Positions 15,429-23,161 of a DNA stretch of 45,769 nucleotides are shown one piece after another. Under the pieces are notes generated by a model. The model ran no database searches. It was not told the origin of the DNA and saw nothing but the letters and a program-made list of their open reading frames with translations. Within the stretch, counting starts at the first letter, position 1; each line of letters starts with the position of its first letter. The position numbers and the translations under genes are program-made. The stretch comes from Patulibacter sp. (GTDB taxonomy: Bacteria > Actinomycetota > Thermoleophilia > Solirubrobacterales > Solirubrobacteraceae): NCBI RefSeq assembly GCF_030655195.1, contig NZ_JAURWA010000112.1, positions 1 through 45,769 of the forward strand, read 5' to 3'.

Positions 15429-16463
15429 GTGGCCCGCCCCCTCTTCCGTCACGAGTCGTCCCTCCGTCACGAGACCGGGTCGCACCCCGAGCGCGCCGAC
15501 CGGATGGTGGCGATCGAGCGCGAGCTGGAGGCCCGCGACTGGTGCGGGTTCGTCCCCCGCGACTCGCCGGAGGCCACGGACGAGCAGCTGCTCGCCGTCC
15601 ACCCCCGGGCCCACGTCGAGCGGATCCGTGCGCTCGCCAGGTCGGGCGGCGGACGGATCGACGCGGACACGATCGTCTCCTCGGGGTCCTGGGACGCCGC
15701 CGTCCACGGCGCGGGCGGCGCGGTGGCCGTCGTGGACGCCCTCCTGTCGGGCGAGGCGACCCGCGCGGCGTCGCTGCACCGCCCGCCCGGGCACCACTGC
15801 GAGACGGCGGAGCCGATGGGGTTCTGCCTGTTGAACAACGTCGCGATCGCGGCGCGCCACGCCGTCCTGACGCACGGCCTGCGGCGGGTGCTCGTCCTCG
15901 ACTGGGACGTCCACCACGGCAACGGCACGGCCGAGATCTTCGCCGGCAGCGGCGAGGTGCTCTTCGCCTCGATCCACGAGTTCCCCCTGTATCCGGGGAC
16001 GGGCCGGCCCACGGAGACCGGCCACGGTGCCGGGAAGGGCCTGACGGTGAACCTGCCGGTGCCCGGCGGGACGGGGGACCGCACCTGGGTCGGGATGGTC
16101 GAGCACGTGGTCGCACCGATCGCCCGCGACTGGGCCCCGGAGCTCGTCCTGGTCTCGGCGGGCTACGACGCCCACGCGGACGACCCGCTCGCGGGCTGCG
16201 AGGTCACCGACGACGGCTTCGCCCGGATCGCCGGGGCGGCGCACCGCCTGGCCAAGGAGCTCGACGTCCCGCTCGGCCTGGTGCTCGAGGGCGGCTACGA
16301 CGTCGACGCGCTCGCGCGGTCGGTGGCCCGGACGCTCGAGGCGTGGTCGGAGGACCCGGCGTCGGCGTCGGCACCCGAGCCGGTCCCGGAGGACGACGTC
16401 GTCCGCCGGGCGCGGGAGTTCTTCGCGCCGGGCTGGCCGTCCCTGGCGCACGCCGCGGGCTGA
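15429..16463 (+). CDS. Histone deacetylase-like amidohydrolase (class II / acetoin-utilisation type)
   Basis: 344 aa from the GTG. Zinc-hydrolase motifs intact: RPPGHHCE (His-His pair), LDWDVHHGNGT (zinc Asp/His), SIHEFPLYPGTG and SAGYDAHADDPLAG (second zinc Asp), EGGYDVDAL. Such bacterial enzymes remove acetyl groups from lysine or from small acetylated amines; the substrate here is unknown. The longer frame from 15291 would run through the promoter and into nadB, so GTG 15429 is preferred. Its sole tie to nadB is the shared promoter. Confidence 0.85.
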   Translation: MARPLFRHESSLRHETGSHPERADRMVAIERELEARDWCGFVPRDSPEATDEQLLAVHPRAHVERIRALARSGGGRIDADTIVSSGSWDAAVHGAGGAVAVVDALLSGEATRAASLHRPPGHHCETAEPMGFCLLNNVAIAARHAVLTHGLRRVLVLDWDVHHGNGTAEIFAGSGEVLFASIHEFPLYPGTGRPTETGHGAGKGLTVNLPVPGGTGDRTWVGMVEHVVAPIARDWAPELVLVSAGYDAHADDPLAGCEVTDDGFARIAGAAHRLAKELDVPLGLVLEGGYDVDALARSVARTLEAWSEDPASASAPEPVPEDDVVRRAREFFAPGWPSLAHAAG

Positions 16464-16482
16464 GCGGCGGGATCCACGCCGG

Positions 16483-16938
16483 TCAGGGCGTGGTGGCGGT
16501 GCCCGCCCCGGGCTGGGCCGGGGCCGTCGTCGTGCCGGGTGCGGTGGTGGCGCCGGACGTGGTGCTCGTCCCGGGTGCCGGGGTGCCGCCGGAGGGCGCG
16601 GTCGTCGTCGTCACCGCGGGCGTCGAGGTCGTCGGCGTGGCGGGCACGGCGGCCGTCGGCTGCGGGTCGGGCTCGGGGACGGCGGGGGCCACCGTCGTCG
16701 TGGTGGCGGCCGGCACCGGGTCGTCGCCCGTGGTGGTCAGCGCCACGAAGGCGCCGAGCGTGCCGCCCGCGACGATCAGGACGACGGCCGCGACCGTGGC
16801 GACGGGGAGCCTCCAGTTCGGCGTCGGGCGCATGCGCGTCCGTGCCGGTGCGCCGCAGCTCAGGCACCACGACTGCTCGGCCCCGACGGTGTTCCCACAA
16901 CGCGGGCAGACCACCGGTGTCGGCGGGGTGCGGCTCAT
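16483..16938 (-). CDS. Zinc-ribbon membrane protein with Thr/Pro-rich tail
   Basis: 151 aa. Two CxxC pairs (CPRCG and CLSCG) at residues about 11-29 form a zinc ribbon, followed by one membrane helix (VATVAAVVLIVAGGTLGAFVAL) and a tail of about 80 Thr, Pro, Ala and Ser residues that should lie outside the cell. The ribbon would be cytoplasmic. Its ATG overlaps the stop of the upstream zinc-ribbon gene as ATGA, so the two are coupled. No family function known. Confidence 0.65.
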   Translation of the reverse strand: MSRTPPTPVVCPRCGNTVGAEQSWCLSCGAPARTRMRPTPNWRLPVATVAAVVLIVAGGTLGAFVALTTTGDDPVPAATTTTVAPAVPEPDPQPTAAVPATPTTSTPAVTTTTAPSGGTPAPGTSTTSGATTAPGTTTAPAQPGAGTATTP

Positions 16939-17633
16939 CGGCGCTCGGAGCCCGTGGCGGACGTGGCCCCGGGGTAGGACCCGGTCGTCCCGGCGCCCGG
17001 CGCGGCCGCGACCGTCGCGGGGTCGGCGGGGGCGTGGCCGGTCTGCTGCTGGTCGACGCGGATGCCGCACTGGGGGCAGAAGTTCGCGTCGCTGCCGTGC
17101 AGCGCACCGCAGCGCAGGCAGACCGAGACGCCGGGCTCGTGGAGCTCCTCGACGCTCAGGAAGTCGCGCAGGCCGTGCTCCAGGACGTGCAGCTCCTGGT
17201 CGATGGAGTGCAGGGCGTCGACCTTCGCGCCGACGAGGACCTCGTTCTCGACGCCCGCGCGGCGCAGCTCGAAGACGAGGCCGCCGAGGTCGCGGTAGCC
17301 GAGCTCGCGGACCCGGCGCAGGTACCGTAGGCGCCGGCGCATGCGGCCGCGGTTGCGCACGCTGACCTTGCGCGGCACGGCCTGCGGGGCGACCTGGGCG
17401 GCCGGCTCTGCGGCGGCCGCCGCGGAGCCCGTCCCGGGCGCCGAGGGCTCGGGGCCGGGGCCCGGGGTGAAGGCCGTGATGCTCGAGTCCTGCCGCCTGC
17501 CGTCCGGGCGCCCGGGCTCTGCCGTCCGGTGGACCTGGGTGGGCTCCTCGCCGGGCCGGGAGGCCTCGCCGGGGGTCGGGCGCGGCCCGGCCTCGCCGGC
17601 GTCGTGGGGGGTGCGGTCGGGGGAGTCGCTCAT
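16935..17633 (-). CDS. Zinc-ribbon protein with disordered N-terminus
   Basis: 232 aa. Residues 1-90 are Pro/Gly/Glu-rich and disordered; 90-165 are a basic helical segment (NRGRMRRRLRYLRRVRELG) ending in heptad-like helices (VDALHSIDQELHVLEHGL); then the ribbon CLRCGALHGSDANFCPQCG; a Gly/Ala/Thr-rich tail closes. No membrane helix, so it is likely cytosolic and may pair with the membrane-bound ribbon protein encoded next. Start ATG at 17633. Confidence 0.65.
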   Translation of the reverse strand: MSDSPDRTPHDAGEAGPRPTPGEASRPGEEPTQVHRTAEPGRPDGRRQDSSITAFTPGPGPEPSAPGTGSAAAAAEPAAQVAPQAVPRKVSVRNRGRMRRRLRYLRRVRELGYRDLGGLVFELRRAGVENEVLVGAKVDALHSIDQELHVLEHGLRDFLSVEELHEPGVSVCLRCGALHGSDANFCPQCGIRVDQQQTGHAPADPATVAAAPGAGTTGSYPGATSATGSERR

Positions 17634-17679
17634 AGATCGGACGGCCCCGCGGGTTCTCGTCACGCCGGACCGCGGTGCG

Positions 17680-17685
17680 AGTGTA
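17680..17685 (-). promoter_or_regulatory. -10 box of the zinc-ribbon pair
   Basis: TACACT on the minus strand within GCTACACT, the same 8-mer core seen at moeZ and cysM. It would leave a leader of about 40 bases. The rest of the divergent region up to 17848 holds only the Flp leader. Confidence 0.4.
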
Positions 17686-17848
17686 GCGACGACACGCCCA
17701 CCGATCGCCGGGCCCCCACGGGGTGCGGGGCGGGGAGCGCGGGCGGTTCCGGCGCAGGTCCGGCACGTTCGGGCGGTGGAGACGACACGGGCGCCGGCCG
17801 GACCATGGGGACGCATCCGCACCCCTTCCGGAACCCCAGGAGACCCTC

Positions 17849-18160
17849 GTGTCCCGCACCGCCCTCGTCACCGCCCAGCCCTCCCCGGTCGCCACCCCCG
17901 GACCGTCGCTCGCCCTCGCCGCGCGCGCCCATCACCGCCTGCTGCGTCTGCACGACGGCGCGGCCGTCCGTCGCCTGCGGTCGGAGGACCGCGGTCAGGG
18001 CACCGTCGAGTACGTCGCCCTGGCGATGCTGATCGCCGCCGTCATGGCCGGCGTCGTCCTCGCCGCCGGCGGCCTGAAGGGCGGCGGCATCGCCCAGGCC
18101 GTCGTCGAGAAGGTCAAGTCCGCCATCGGCACCGCGGGCGCGGCGCCGAAGGTCAAGTAG
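17849..18160 (+). CDS. Flp/TadE-type pilin-like protein
   Basis: 103 aa from the GTG, which has AGGAGA 5-10 bases upstream. The segment GQGTVEYVALAMLIAAVMAG is a class III prepilin signal: Gly, then Glu five residues in, then a hydrophobic helix. Cleavage after the Gly would leave a mature pilin of about 50 residues. The leader before it is about 50 residues, much longer than the usual 15-25. No tad assembly genes or prepilin peptidase lie in the window. Confidence 0.65.
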   Translation: MSRTALVTAQPSPVATPGPSLALAARAHHRLLRLHDGAAVRRLRSEDRGQGTVEYVALAMLIAAVMAGVVLAAGGLKGGGIAQAVVEKVKSAIGTAGAAPKVK

Positions 18161-18195
18161 TCCCGACGGGCCCGGCGGGCGTCCCGCGGCCGTCC

Positions 18196-18201
18196 TACGA
18201 T
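18196..18201 (+). promoter_or_regulatory. -10 box of rdgB (leaderless)
   Basis: TACGAT ends 6 bases before the GTG of rdgB, with no ribosome-binding site between. Confidence 0.5.
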
Positions 18202-18207
18202 GGCCGC

Positions 18208-18795
18208 GTGCCCCGTCTCGTGCTCGCGACCCGCAACCCGCACAAGGCCGAGGAGTTCGCCGAGCTCCTCGCGCCCTGGACCGTGGGTGCGCTGCCCGAC
18301 TCGGTGGACCTGCCGGCCGAGACCGGCACGACGTTCGCCGAGAACGCCATGGGCAAGGCGCGGGCCGCGGCCGCGGCCACGGGCTCCGCCGCGTTCGGGG
18401 ACGACTCGGGCATCGAGGCCGACGCGCTGGACGGCGCCCCCGGCGTCCGCTCCGCGCGGTTCGCGGGCGAGGACGCGACGGACGCCGAGAACCTCGCGCT
18501 GTTCCGCAGCCGGGTCCCGGCGGGCAGCGCGGTCGCCTACGTCTGCGCCATCGCCTACGTCGATCCCGCGACCGGCACGGAGCACCGCGTCGAGGGTCGC
18601 TGCACGGGCACGATGGCCCCCGAGCCCCGCGGCGACGGGGGCTTCGGCTACGACCCGGTGTTCCTGCCCGACGACGTCGAGGTCGCGGCCGGGCGGACGA
18701 TGGCGGAGCTCGCGCCCGCCGAGAAGGCCGCGATCTCGCACCGCGGCGCGGCTGCGCGCGAGCTGCTCGCGCTGCTCACGGCCGCGGCACGCTGA
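18208..18795 (+). CDS. rdgB: RdgB/HAM1 non-canonical purine NTP pyrophosphatase
   Basis: 195 aa. Begins MPRLVLATRNPHKAEEF, the nucleotide-binding start of HAM1 proteins; then TFAENAMGKARAAA, FGDDSGIEADAL, GFGYDPVF and SHRGAA, all conserved. It hydrolyses dITP, ITP and XTP to monophosphates to keep them out of DNA and RNA. Start fixed by the TACGAT box. Usually next to rph (RNase PH), which is not seen here. Confidence 0.92.
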   Translation: MPRLVLATRNPHKAEEFAELLAPWTVGALPDSVDLPAETGTTFAENAMGKARAAAAATGSAAFGDDSGIEADALDGAPGVRSARFAGEDATDAENLALFRSRVPAGSAVAYVCAIAYVDPATGTEHRVEGRCTGTMAPEPRGDGGFGYDPVFLPDDVEVAAGRTMAELAPAEKAAISHRGAAARELLALLTAAAR

Positions 18796-18875
18796 GCAGG
18801 GGTCGGCCGGTCCCGGGGTCGCCCCGACGCCGACCGGCGGCGGGGTCGGGCCGAGGCCGGGGCCCGGGGCGGGGC

Positions 18876-19016
18876 TCAGCGCAGGTTGGTCGCGGCGGCC
18901 AGGCCGACCGCCGTGGAGACGGCGGCGTAGCCCAGGAATCCCCGCACGACCAGGACGATCGCGGTGATCAGGCACGCCAGGATGACGACCGACCAGGCGG
19001 CGCGCTCGAGGGTCAT
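18876..19016 (-). CDS. Small hydrophobic protein (46 aa)
   Basis: From ATG 19016 the frame encodes MTLERAAWSVVILACLITAI and on to a second hydrophobic stretch (FLGYAAVSTAVGLAAA), so two membrane helices separated by VVRG. Codon bias is like that of genes nearby. No family recognised. It faces rdgB tail to tail; the 80 bases between them are GC-rich repeats (GGTCGGC..GCCGACC) that may terminate both. Confidence 0.5.
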   Translation of the reverse strand: MTLERAAWSVVILACLITAIVLVVRGFLGYAAVSTAVGLAAATNLR

Positions 19017-19351
19017 GCGCACATCCAAGCACCTCGAGGCCGGCCGGGGTCGCCGGGGCGACCGGAGGGCTCCACCGGCGCCTCGCCGGACGGCCGGGGT
19101 GCGGTGCGTCGCCCCGGCCGTCGGCGCGCCGACGGGGCTCCGGTCGCGGCGCGGCGGGCTCCCCACGGCGGTCCGCGACCGGCCGGGGGCGGGCGGTCGG
19201 ACGACGTTCCGTCCTGCGATGCAGGCACACTCTCGCCGTCCGGCACGTGCGACGCATCGCCCGTCCGACCGCCTTCCCGCTCCTGCGGGAGGCGTGGAGA
19301 CGCGATAGCGTCGCAATCCGAAGCGTGCCCCACCATAGGAGGAGCGGTTAG
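19017..19351 (+). promoter_or_regulatory. 335-bp intergenic region upstream of HU with overlapping hairpins
   Basis: No gene is visible. An 11-bp stem (19089-19099 with 19112-19122) overlaps an 18-bp palindrome CCGTCGGCGCGCCGACGG (19118-19135), so the two folds exclude each other. TAGCGT at 19306-19311 is the best -10 for HU, giving a short leader. A strong ribosome-binding site AGGAGGAG (19337-19344) sits 7 bases before the HU ATG, in contrast to the leaderless genes. Confidence 0.45.
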
Positions 19352-19624
19352 ATGACCAAGGCAGAGTTCGTGGACCACGTGGCCGAGAAGGCCGGTCTCG
19401 GCAAGAAGGACGCGCAGGCCGCCGTCGACGCCGTGCTCGACACGATCACCGACGCGCTGTCCCGCGGGAGCGACGTCACGTTCTCCGGCTTCGGCAAGTT
19501 CTCCGTCGCCGAGCGCAGCGCCCGCAAGGGGATCAACCCCGCCACCGGCGAGCAGATCGACATCGCGGCGAAGAAGCTGCCGAAGTTCTCCGCCGGCGCC
19601 GCGCTGAAGAAGTCGGTCGCCTGA
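19352..19624 (+). CDS. HU-family DNA-binding protein
   Basis: 90 aa, the standard HU size. MTKAEFVDHVAEKAGL, then DAVLDTITDALSRG, the saddle GFGKFSVAERSARKG with INPATGEQI (the beta-arm RxGxNPxTGE variant) and a C-terminal helix. HU binds DNA without sequence preference as a homodimer and bends it. Strong Shine-Dalgarno fits high expression. Its TGA overlaps the presumed pyrF start. Confidence 0.95.
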   Translation: MTKAEFVDHVAEKAGLGKKDAQAAVDAVLDTITDALSRGSDVTFSGFGKFSVAERSARKGINPATGEQIDIAAKKLPKFSAGAALKKSVA

Positions 19625-20556
19625 GGACCCAGGTCCTCGACGACCGGTCGGCTCCCGGGTTCGGGGACCGACTGGCGTCCGCGGTACGGCGACGCGAGAG
19701 CGCGATCGCCGTCGGGCTGGACCCCGACCCCGCCCGTCTGTGGCGAGGCGGGGTGGCCGTCCCCTCGGGCACGGATCCCGGCCGCGCCGCGGCGTCCGCC
19801 GTCGCGGACCACTGCCGACGCGTACTCGACGCGACGGCCCCGGCCTGCGTGGCCGTGAAGCTGCAGAGCGCCTCCTTCGAGCGCCTCGGGCCCGACGGGC
19901 TGCGCGCCCTGCGCGACGTCGCGGAGCACGCCCGGCAGCTCGACCTCCTCGTCCTCCTCGACGCCAAGCGCGGGGACATCGACGTCTCCGCCGCCGCGTA
20001 CGCGGCCGCCGCCTTCTCCGGCGTCGAGACCCCGTGGGGCCCGGTCCCCGGCGTCGCCGCCGACGCCGTGACCGTCGCGCCGTACATGGGCCGCGACAGC
20101 GTCGTGCCCTTCATCGACGCCGGGCGCCCCACGGGCGGCGGCGTCTTCGTGCTGGTCCGCACCTCCAACCCCGGTGCGGCGGACCTGCAGGAGCACGCGA
20201 TGCAGGACGGCGAGCCCGTGTGGGCCCGCGTGGCCCGCATGGTCGCCGCTCTCGGCGAGGCCTCGGTGGCCGGGGCCGACGCGGTCTCGGACGTCGGCGC
20301 CGTCGTCGGGGCCACGGCGCCCGAGCGCCTGCGCCGACTGCGCGAGCTGATGCCCGCCACGCCGTTCCTGCTCCCCGGCGTCGGAGCGCAGGGCGGTCGC
20401 GTCGAGGACCTCGCCCCGGCGTTCGCCCCCGGACCCGGCAGCGCGATCGTCACGGCGTCGCGCTCCGTCGTGGGTGCCGACGACGGGGCCGAGGACCCCG
20501 CACCCGCCGCGCGCCGCGCCGCCGAGGAGCTCCGCGCCCTCGCCGCCGCGCTGTGA
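19621..20556 (+). CDS. pyrF: Orotidine 5'-phosphate decarboxylase (type 2), apparent CTG start
   Basis: About 311 aa from CTG. The catalytic signature LLDAKRGDI is intact, and AVGLDPDPARL (substrate-binding Asp) lies at residues about 34-44. The enzyme makes UMP from OMP, the last pyrimidine step. The first ATG/GTG/TTG in frame is GTG 19753, downstream of the essential GLDP motif, so it cannot be the start. Upstream the frame contains no NTG codon within HU; the first is CTG 19621, overlapping the HU stop as CTGA. Translation by coupling from HU is inferred. A sequencing error near 19625-19670 is the alternative. Confidence 0.8.
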   Translation: MRTQVLDDRSAPGFGDRLASAVRRRESAIAVGLDPDPARLWRGGVAVPSGTDPGRAAASAVADHCRRVLDATAPACVAVKLQSASFERLGPDGLRALRDVAEHARQLDLLVLLDAKRGDIDVSAAAYAAAAFSGVETPWGPVPGVAADAVTVAPYMGRDSVVPFIDAGRPTGGGVFVLVRTSNPGAADLQEHAMQDGEPVWARVARMVAALGEASVAGADAVSDVGAVVGATAPERLRRLRELMPATPFLLPGVGAQGGRVEDLAPAFAPGPGSAIVTASRSVVGADDGAEDPAPAARRAAEELRALAAAL

Positions 20557-20594
20557 CGGACGCGGCGTCGGCACGTCGTCGTCCGTCCGCGGCC

Positions 20595-20600
20595 TATCCT
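20595..20600 (+). promoter_or_regulatory. -10 box of the LysM gene (leaderless)
   Basis: TATCCT ends 7 bases before the ATG at 20608. Confidence 0.5.
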
Positions 20601-20607
20601 TCCCGCG

Positions 20608-20910
20608 ATGCCACCGCGCAGCCCGTTCCGCGTGGTCCCGCCCCTCGCCCTCATCGCCGTGCTCGTCGCGGTCTGGCTCGTCGCCCATCCCGGCTCGGAC
20701 GACCCGGCCGACCGGCCGGTGGCGGGGACGACCACGACCGTCGCCCCGACGACCACCCGCCGGACCTACACGGTGCGCCGGGGCGACAACCTCTCGTCGA
20801 TCGCGACGCGGTACGGGCTCGACGTGACGCAGCTCGTCGAGCTGAACCCCCAGGTCGATCCCCAGGCGCTCCGGGCGGGCCAGCGGATCCGGTTGCGGCC
20901 GCGTGACTGA
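20608..20910 (+). CDS. LysM-domain membrane-anchored protein
   Basis: 100 aa. A membrane helix (VVPPLALIAVLVAVWLVA) is followed by a Thr-rich linker and a complete LysM domain (YTVRRGDNLSSIATRYG...LNPQVDPQALRAGQRIRL). LysM binds N-acetylglucosamine chains of peptidoglycan. Its end overlaps the carboxypeptidase gene by 8 bases, so the two are translated together and probably act on the same wall. Confidence 0.85.
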   Translation: MPPRSPFRVVPPLALIAVLVAVWLVAHPGSDDPADRPVAGTTTTVAPTTTRRTYTVRRGDNLSSIATRYGLDVTQLVELNPQVDPQALRAGQRIRLRPRD

Positions 20911-22168
20911 CGCCCGTCGTCGCGCCGTGGCCGTCCTGGTCCGCGTCCTCCTGCTCCCGCTCGCGCTGCTCGCCGGGCCGCTGGCCCTCCCGGCGGTCGC
21001 CGGGGCCGCCGACGGCCGGCCGGACGTGCAGGCGCCCGCGGCGATCGTGGTCGAGCTCTCCACGGGGGACGTCGTCCTCGGTCGCCGCCAGGACCAGCAG
21101 CGCGGGATCGCGTCGACGACGAAGCTCATGACCGCCCTCGTCGCCCTCGAGCGGGAGCCGGACCTGTCCGAGCGCTTCACCGTGCCGCGGTACGCGGCGA
21201 GCGCGGGGGAGTCCCTGGCCGACCTCCACCCCGGCGACCGGATGACGATGCGCGACCTGCTCGCCGGCATGCTGCTGCCGTCGGGCAACGACGCGGCCGA
21301 GGCGATCGCCAAGAGCGTCGCCGGGTCCGTCCCGGCGTTCGTCGGGCTGATGAACGACCGGGCGCGGGCGATGGGCATCGACGCGCGCTTCCGCAACCCG
21401 GTCGGCCTGGACGCCGACGGGCACCACGCCAGCGCGGCGGACCTCGTCAAGATCACGCTGCTGCTGCGGCGCTTCCCCGCCTTCAAGGAGATCGTCGACC
21501 GCCGGTCCATGACCCTCGAGTCGGCCACACCGGCCATCACGGTGGTCAACCGCAACCGCCTGGTGCAGGAGTACCCGTGGGTCGACGGGGTCAAGACCGG
21601 GCACACCCGCGCCTCGGGGTACGCCCTGGTCGGGTCGGCGCGGCGCCGGGGGATCTCGGTCATCAGCGCCGTGCTCGGCGACGGCTCGGAGGCCGCCCGC
21701 GACAGCGACAGCATCGCGCTCCTGCGGTACGCGACCTCGCTGTACGACCGGGTCCGCCCGCTGCGCCGCCTGGCCGTCGCCGGCCGGCTGCCCCTGCGCT
21801 ACCGCGACGAGCGGGTCCGGGTCGTCGCCGCCTCCACCGTGACGCGCACCGCCCGCAAGGGCGAGCGGCTCCGCAACCGGGTCGTGGGCCTGCCGCGCGA
21901 CGTCGAGGGCCCGCTGCCGCGCGGGACGCGGTTGGGGACGATCGAGGTGCTCCAGCGCGATCGCGTCGTCGCCCGCGTCCCGGCGGTCACCGCGACGGAC
22001 GTCGCCGCGGCCACGTTCTGGGAGCGGCTCGACGACCAGCTGCAGCGCGGCTGGGTGCGGTTCCTGATCGGGCTGGCCGTCGTCTGCCTGATCGTCCTCG
22101 CGGTGCTCGTCGGGCGCTCGCGGGCGACGCTCCGTGGCGGGCGCCGCGGCGGCTCGCCGACCCCGTAG
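20903..22168 (+). CDS. D-alanyl-D-alanine carboxypeptidase (PBP5/DacA family)
   Basis: 421 aa from GTG. Signal sequence (VLLLPLALLAGPLALPAVAGA), then the serine peptidase S11 triad: STTK (71-74), SGN (127-129) and KTG (231-233). A C-terminal domain and one final membrane helix (FLIGLAVVCLIVLAVLVG) with a basic cytoplasmic tail hold it at the membrane. It trims the terminal D-Ala from peptidoglycan stems. The TAG stop overlaps the next promoter box. Confidence 0.9.
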   Translation: MTDARRRAVAVLVRVLLLPLALLAGPLALPAVAGAADGRPDVQAPAAIVVELSTGDVVLGRRQDQQRGIASTTKLMTALVALEREPDLSERFTVPRYAASAGESLADLHPGDRMTMRDLLAGMLLPSGNDAAEAIAKSVAGSVPAFVGLMNDRARAMGIDARFRNPVGLDADGHHASAADLVKITLLLRRFPAFKEIVDRRSMTLESATPAITVVNRNRLVQEYPWVDGVKTGHTRASGYALVGSARRRGISVISAVLGDGSEAARDSDSIALLRYATSLYDRVRPLRRLAVAGRLPLRYRDERVRVVAASTVTRTARKGERLRNRVVGLPRDVEGPLPRGTRLGTIEVLQRDRVVARVPAVTATDVAAATFWERLDDQLQRGWVRFLIGLAVVCLIVLAVLVGRSRATLRGGRRGGSPTP

Positions 22169-22171
22169 GCT
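22166..22171 (+). promoter_or_regulatory. Possible -10 box of the PfkB-family gene
   Basis: TAGGCT overlaps the dacA stop codon and ends 11 bases before the ATG at 22183. No Shine-Dalgarno is visible. Confidence 0.35.
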
Positions 22172-22182
22172 GGCCCCGAGCG

Positions 22183-23154
22183 ATGATCATCACCGTCACC
22201 CTGAACGCGGCCATCGACCGGTCGCTGGTCGTGCCCAACATCCGCCTCGGGCACCGGCACCGCGCGGTGGAGCAGACGACGCTCGCCGGCGGCAAGGGCG
22301 TCAACGTCGCCCGCACCCTGAAGACGCTCGGCCAGCCCGTCATCGCCACGGGGTTCGCGGGCGGCGCGACGGGGACCCGCATCGTCGAGCAGCTGACCCG
22401 CGAGTCGATCCTCAACGACTTCGTCCGCATCGCCGACGAGTCCCGCACGAACACCGCGATCTTCGACCCGACCTCCGGCGTCCAGACCGAGGTCAACGAG
22501 AAGGGCCCGCGCGTCGACGCCCGCGAGCTCGAGCTGTTCCAGGACAAGCTCCTGTACCTGGCGCGCGGCGCCGACATCGTCGTCCTCGCCGGGTCGCTCC
22601 CCCGCAACGTGCCGGACACCGTCTACGGCGATCTCGTCCGCGAGCTGCACAAGATCGGCGTCAAGGTCTACGCGGACACCGACGGCGAGCCGCTGCGCCA
22701 CCTCCTGAAGTCCGAGCCCGACGGTCTGACGCCGAACCAGCTCGAGGCCGAGGAGATCGTCGGGCACGAGTTCGCCGACGACGAGGACCGGGCGCTCGCG
22801 ATCCGCGAGCTCCTCGACCACGGCGTCCGCGAGGCCGTCATGACCCTGCAGGACGGGTGCGTCGCCGGCGTCCGTCACGACGGCGGGGCCAGCGGGCCCG
22901 TCGGCGTGCACCTGCTGCGCGCGCGCATCGACGTGCGCGAGACCGTGGCGCGCATCGGCTCCGGCGACGCGTTCCTCGCCGGCATGGTCGCCGCGCGCTA
23001 CGAGCAGCGCGACGACGAGGGCGCCCTGCGCTACGCCGTGGCCTGCGGCGCCGACGCGACCCAGCGCCTCGGCGCCGGCCTCGTCGACCCGCGCCAGGTC
23101 GAGCGGCTGGTGCACGAGGTCGAGATCGAGCGCATCTCCCTCGACGACGAATAG
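22183..23154 (+). CDS. PfkB-family sugar kinase (1-phosphofructokinase / LacC type)
   Basis: 323 aa. ITVTLNAAIDRSLVV start, GGKGVNVARTLKTLG (sugar-binding), LAGSLPRNV, TPNQLEAEEI, and the catalytic RIGSGDAFLAGMV with its Asp base. This is the FruK/LacC branch, whose members phosphorylate fructose-1-phosphate, tagatose-6-phosphate or fructose-6-phosphate. No PTS or other sugar genes are beside it, so the substrate is open. Confidence 0.85.
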   Translation: MIITVTLNAAIDRSLVVPNIRLGHRHRAVEQTTLAGGKGVNVARTLKTLGQPVIATGFAGGATGTRIVEQLTRESILNDFVRIADESRTNTAIFDPTSGVQTEVNEKGPRVDARELELFQDKLLYLARGADIVVLAGSLPRNVPDTVYGDLVRELHKIGVKVYADTDGEPLRHLLKSEPDGLTPNQLEAEEIVGHEFADDEDRALAIRELLDHGVREAVMTLQDGCVAGVRHDGGASGPVGVHLLRARIDVRETVARIGSGDAFLAGMVAARYEQRDDEGALRYAVACGADATQRLGAGLVDPRQVERLVHEVEIERISLDDE

Positions 23155-23161
23155 AGGAGAC

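Noticed and set aside
11222..17365. 2047-aa plus-strand open frame
   Set aside because: Runs antisense to hyuA, nadB and others with recognisable motifs; low-complexity Arg/Gly/Ala composition and no domain.
19017..19351. Structured non-coding RNA gene upstream of HU
   Set aside because: Hairpins are present but match no RNA family I can recognise, and GC-rich DNA folds easily by chance; listed only as a regulatory region.
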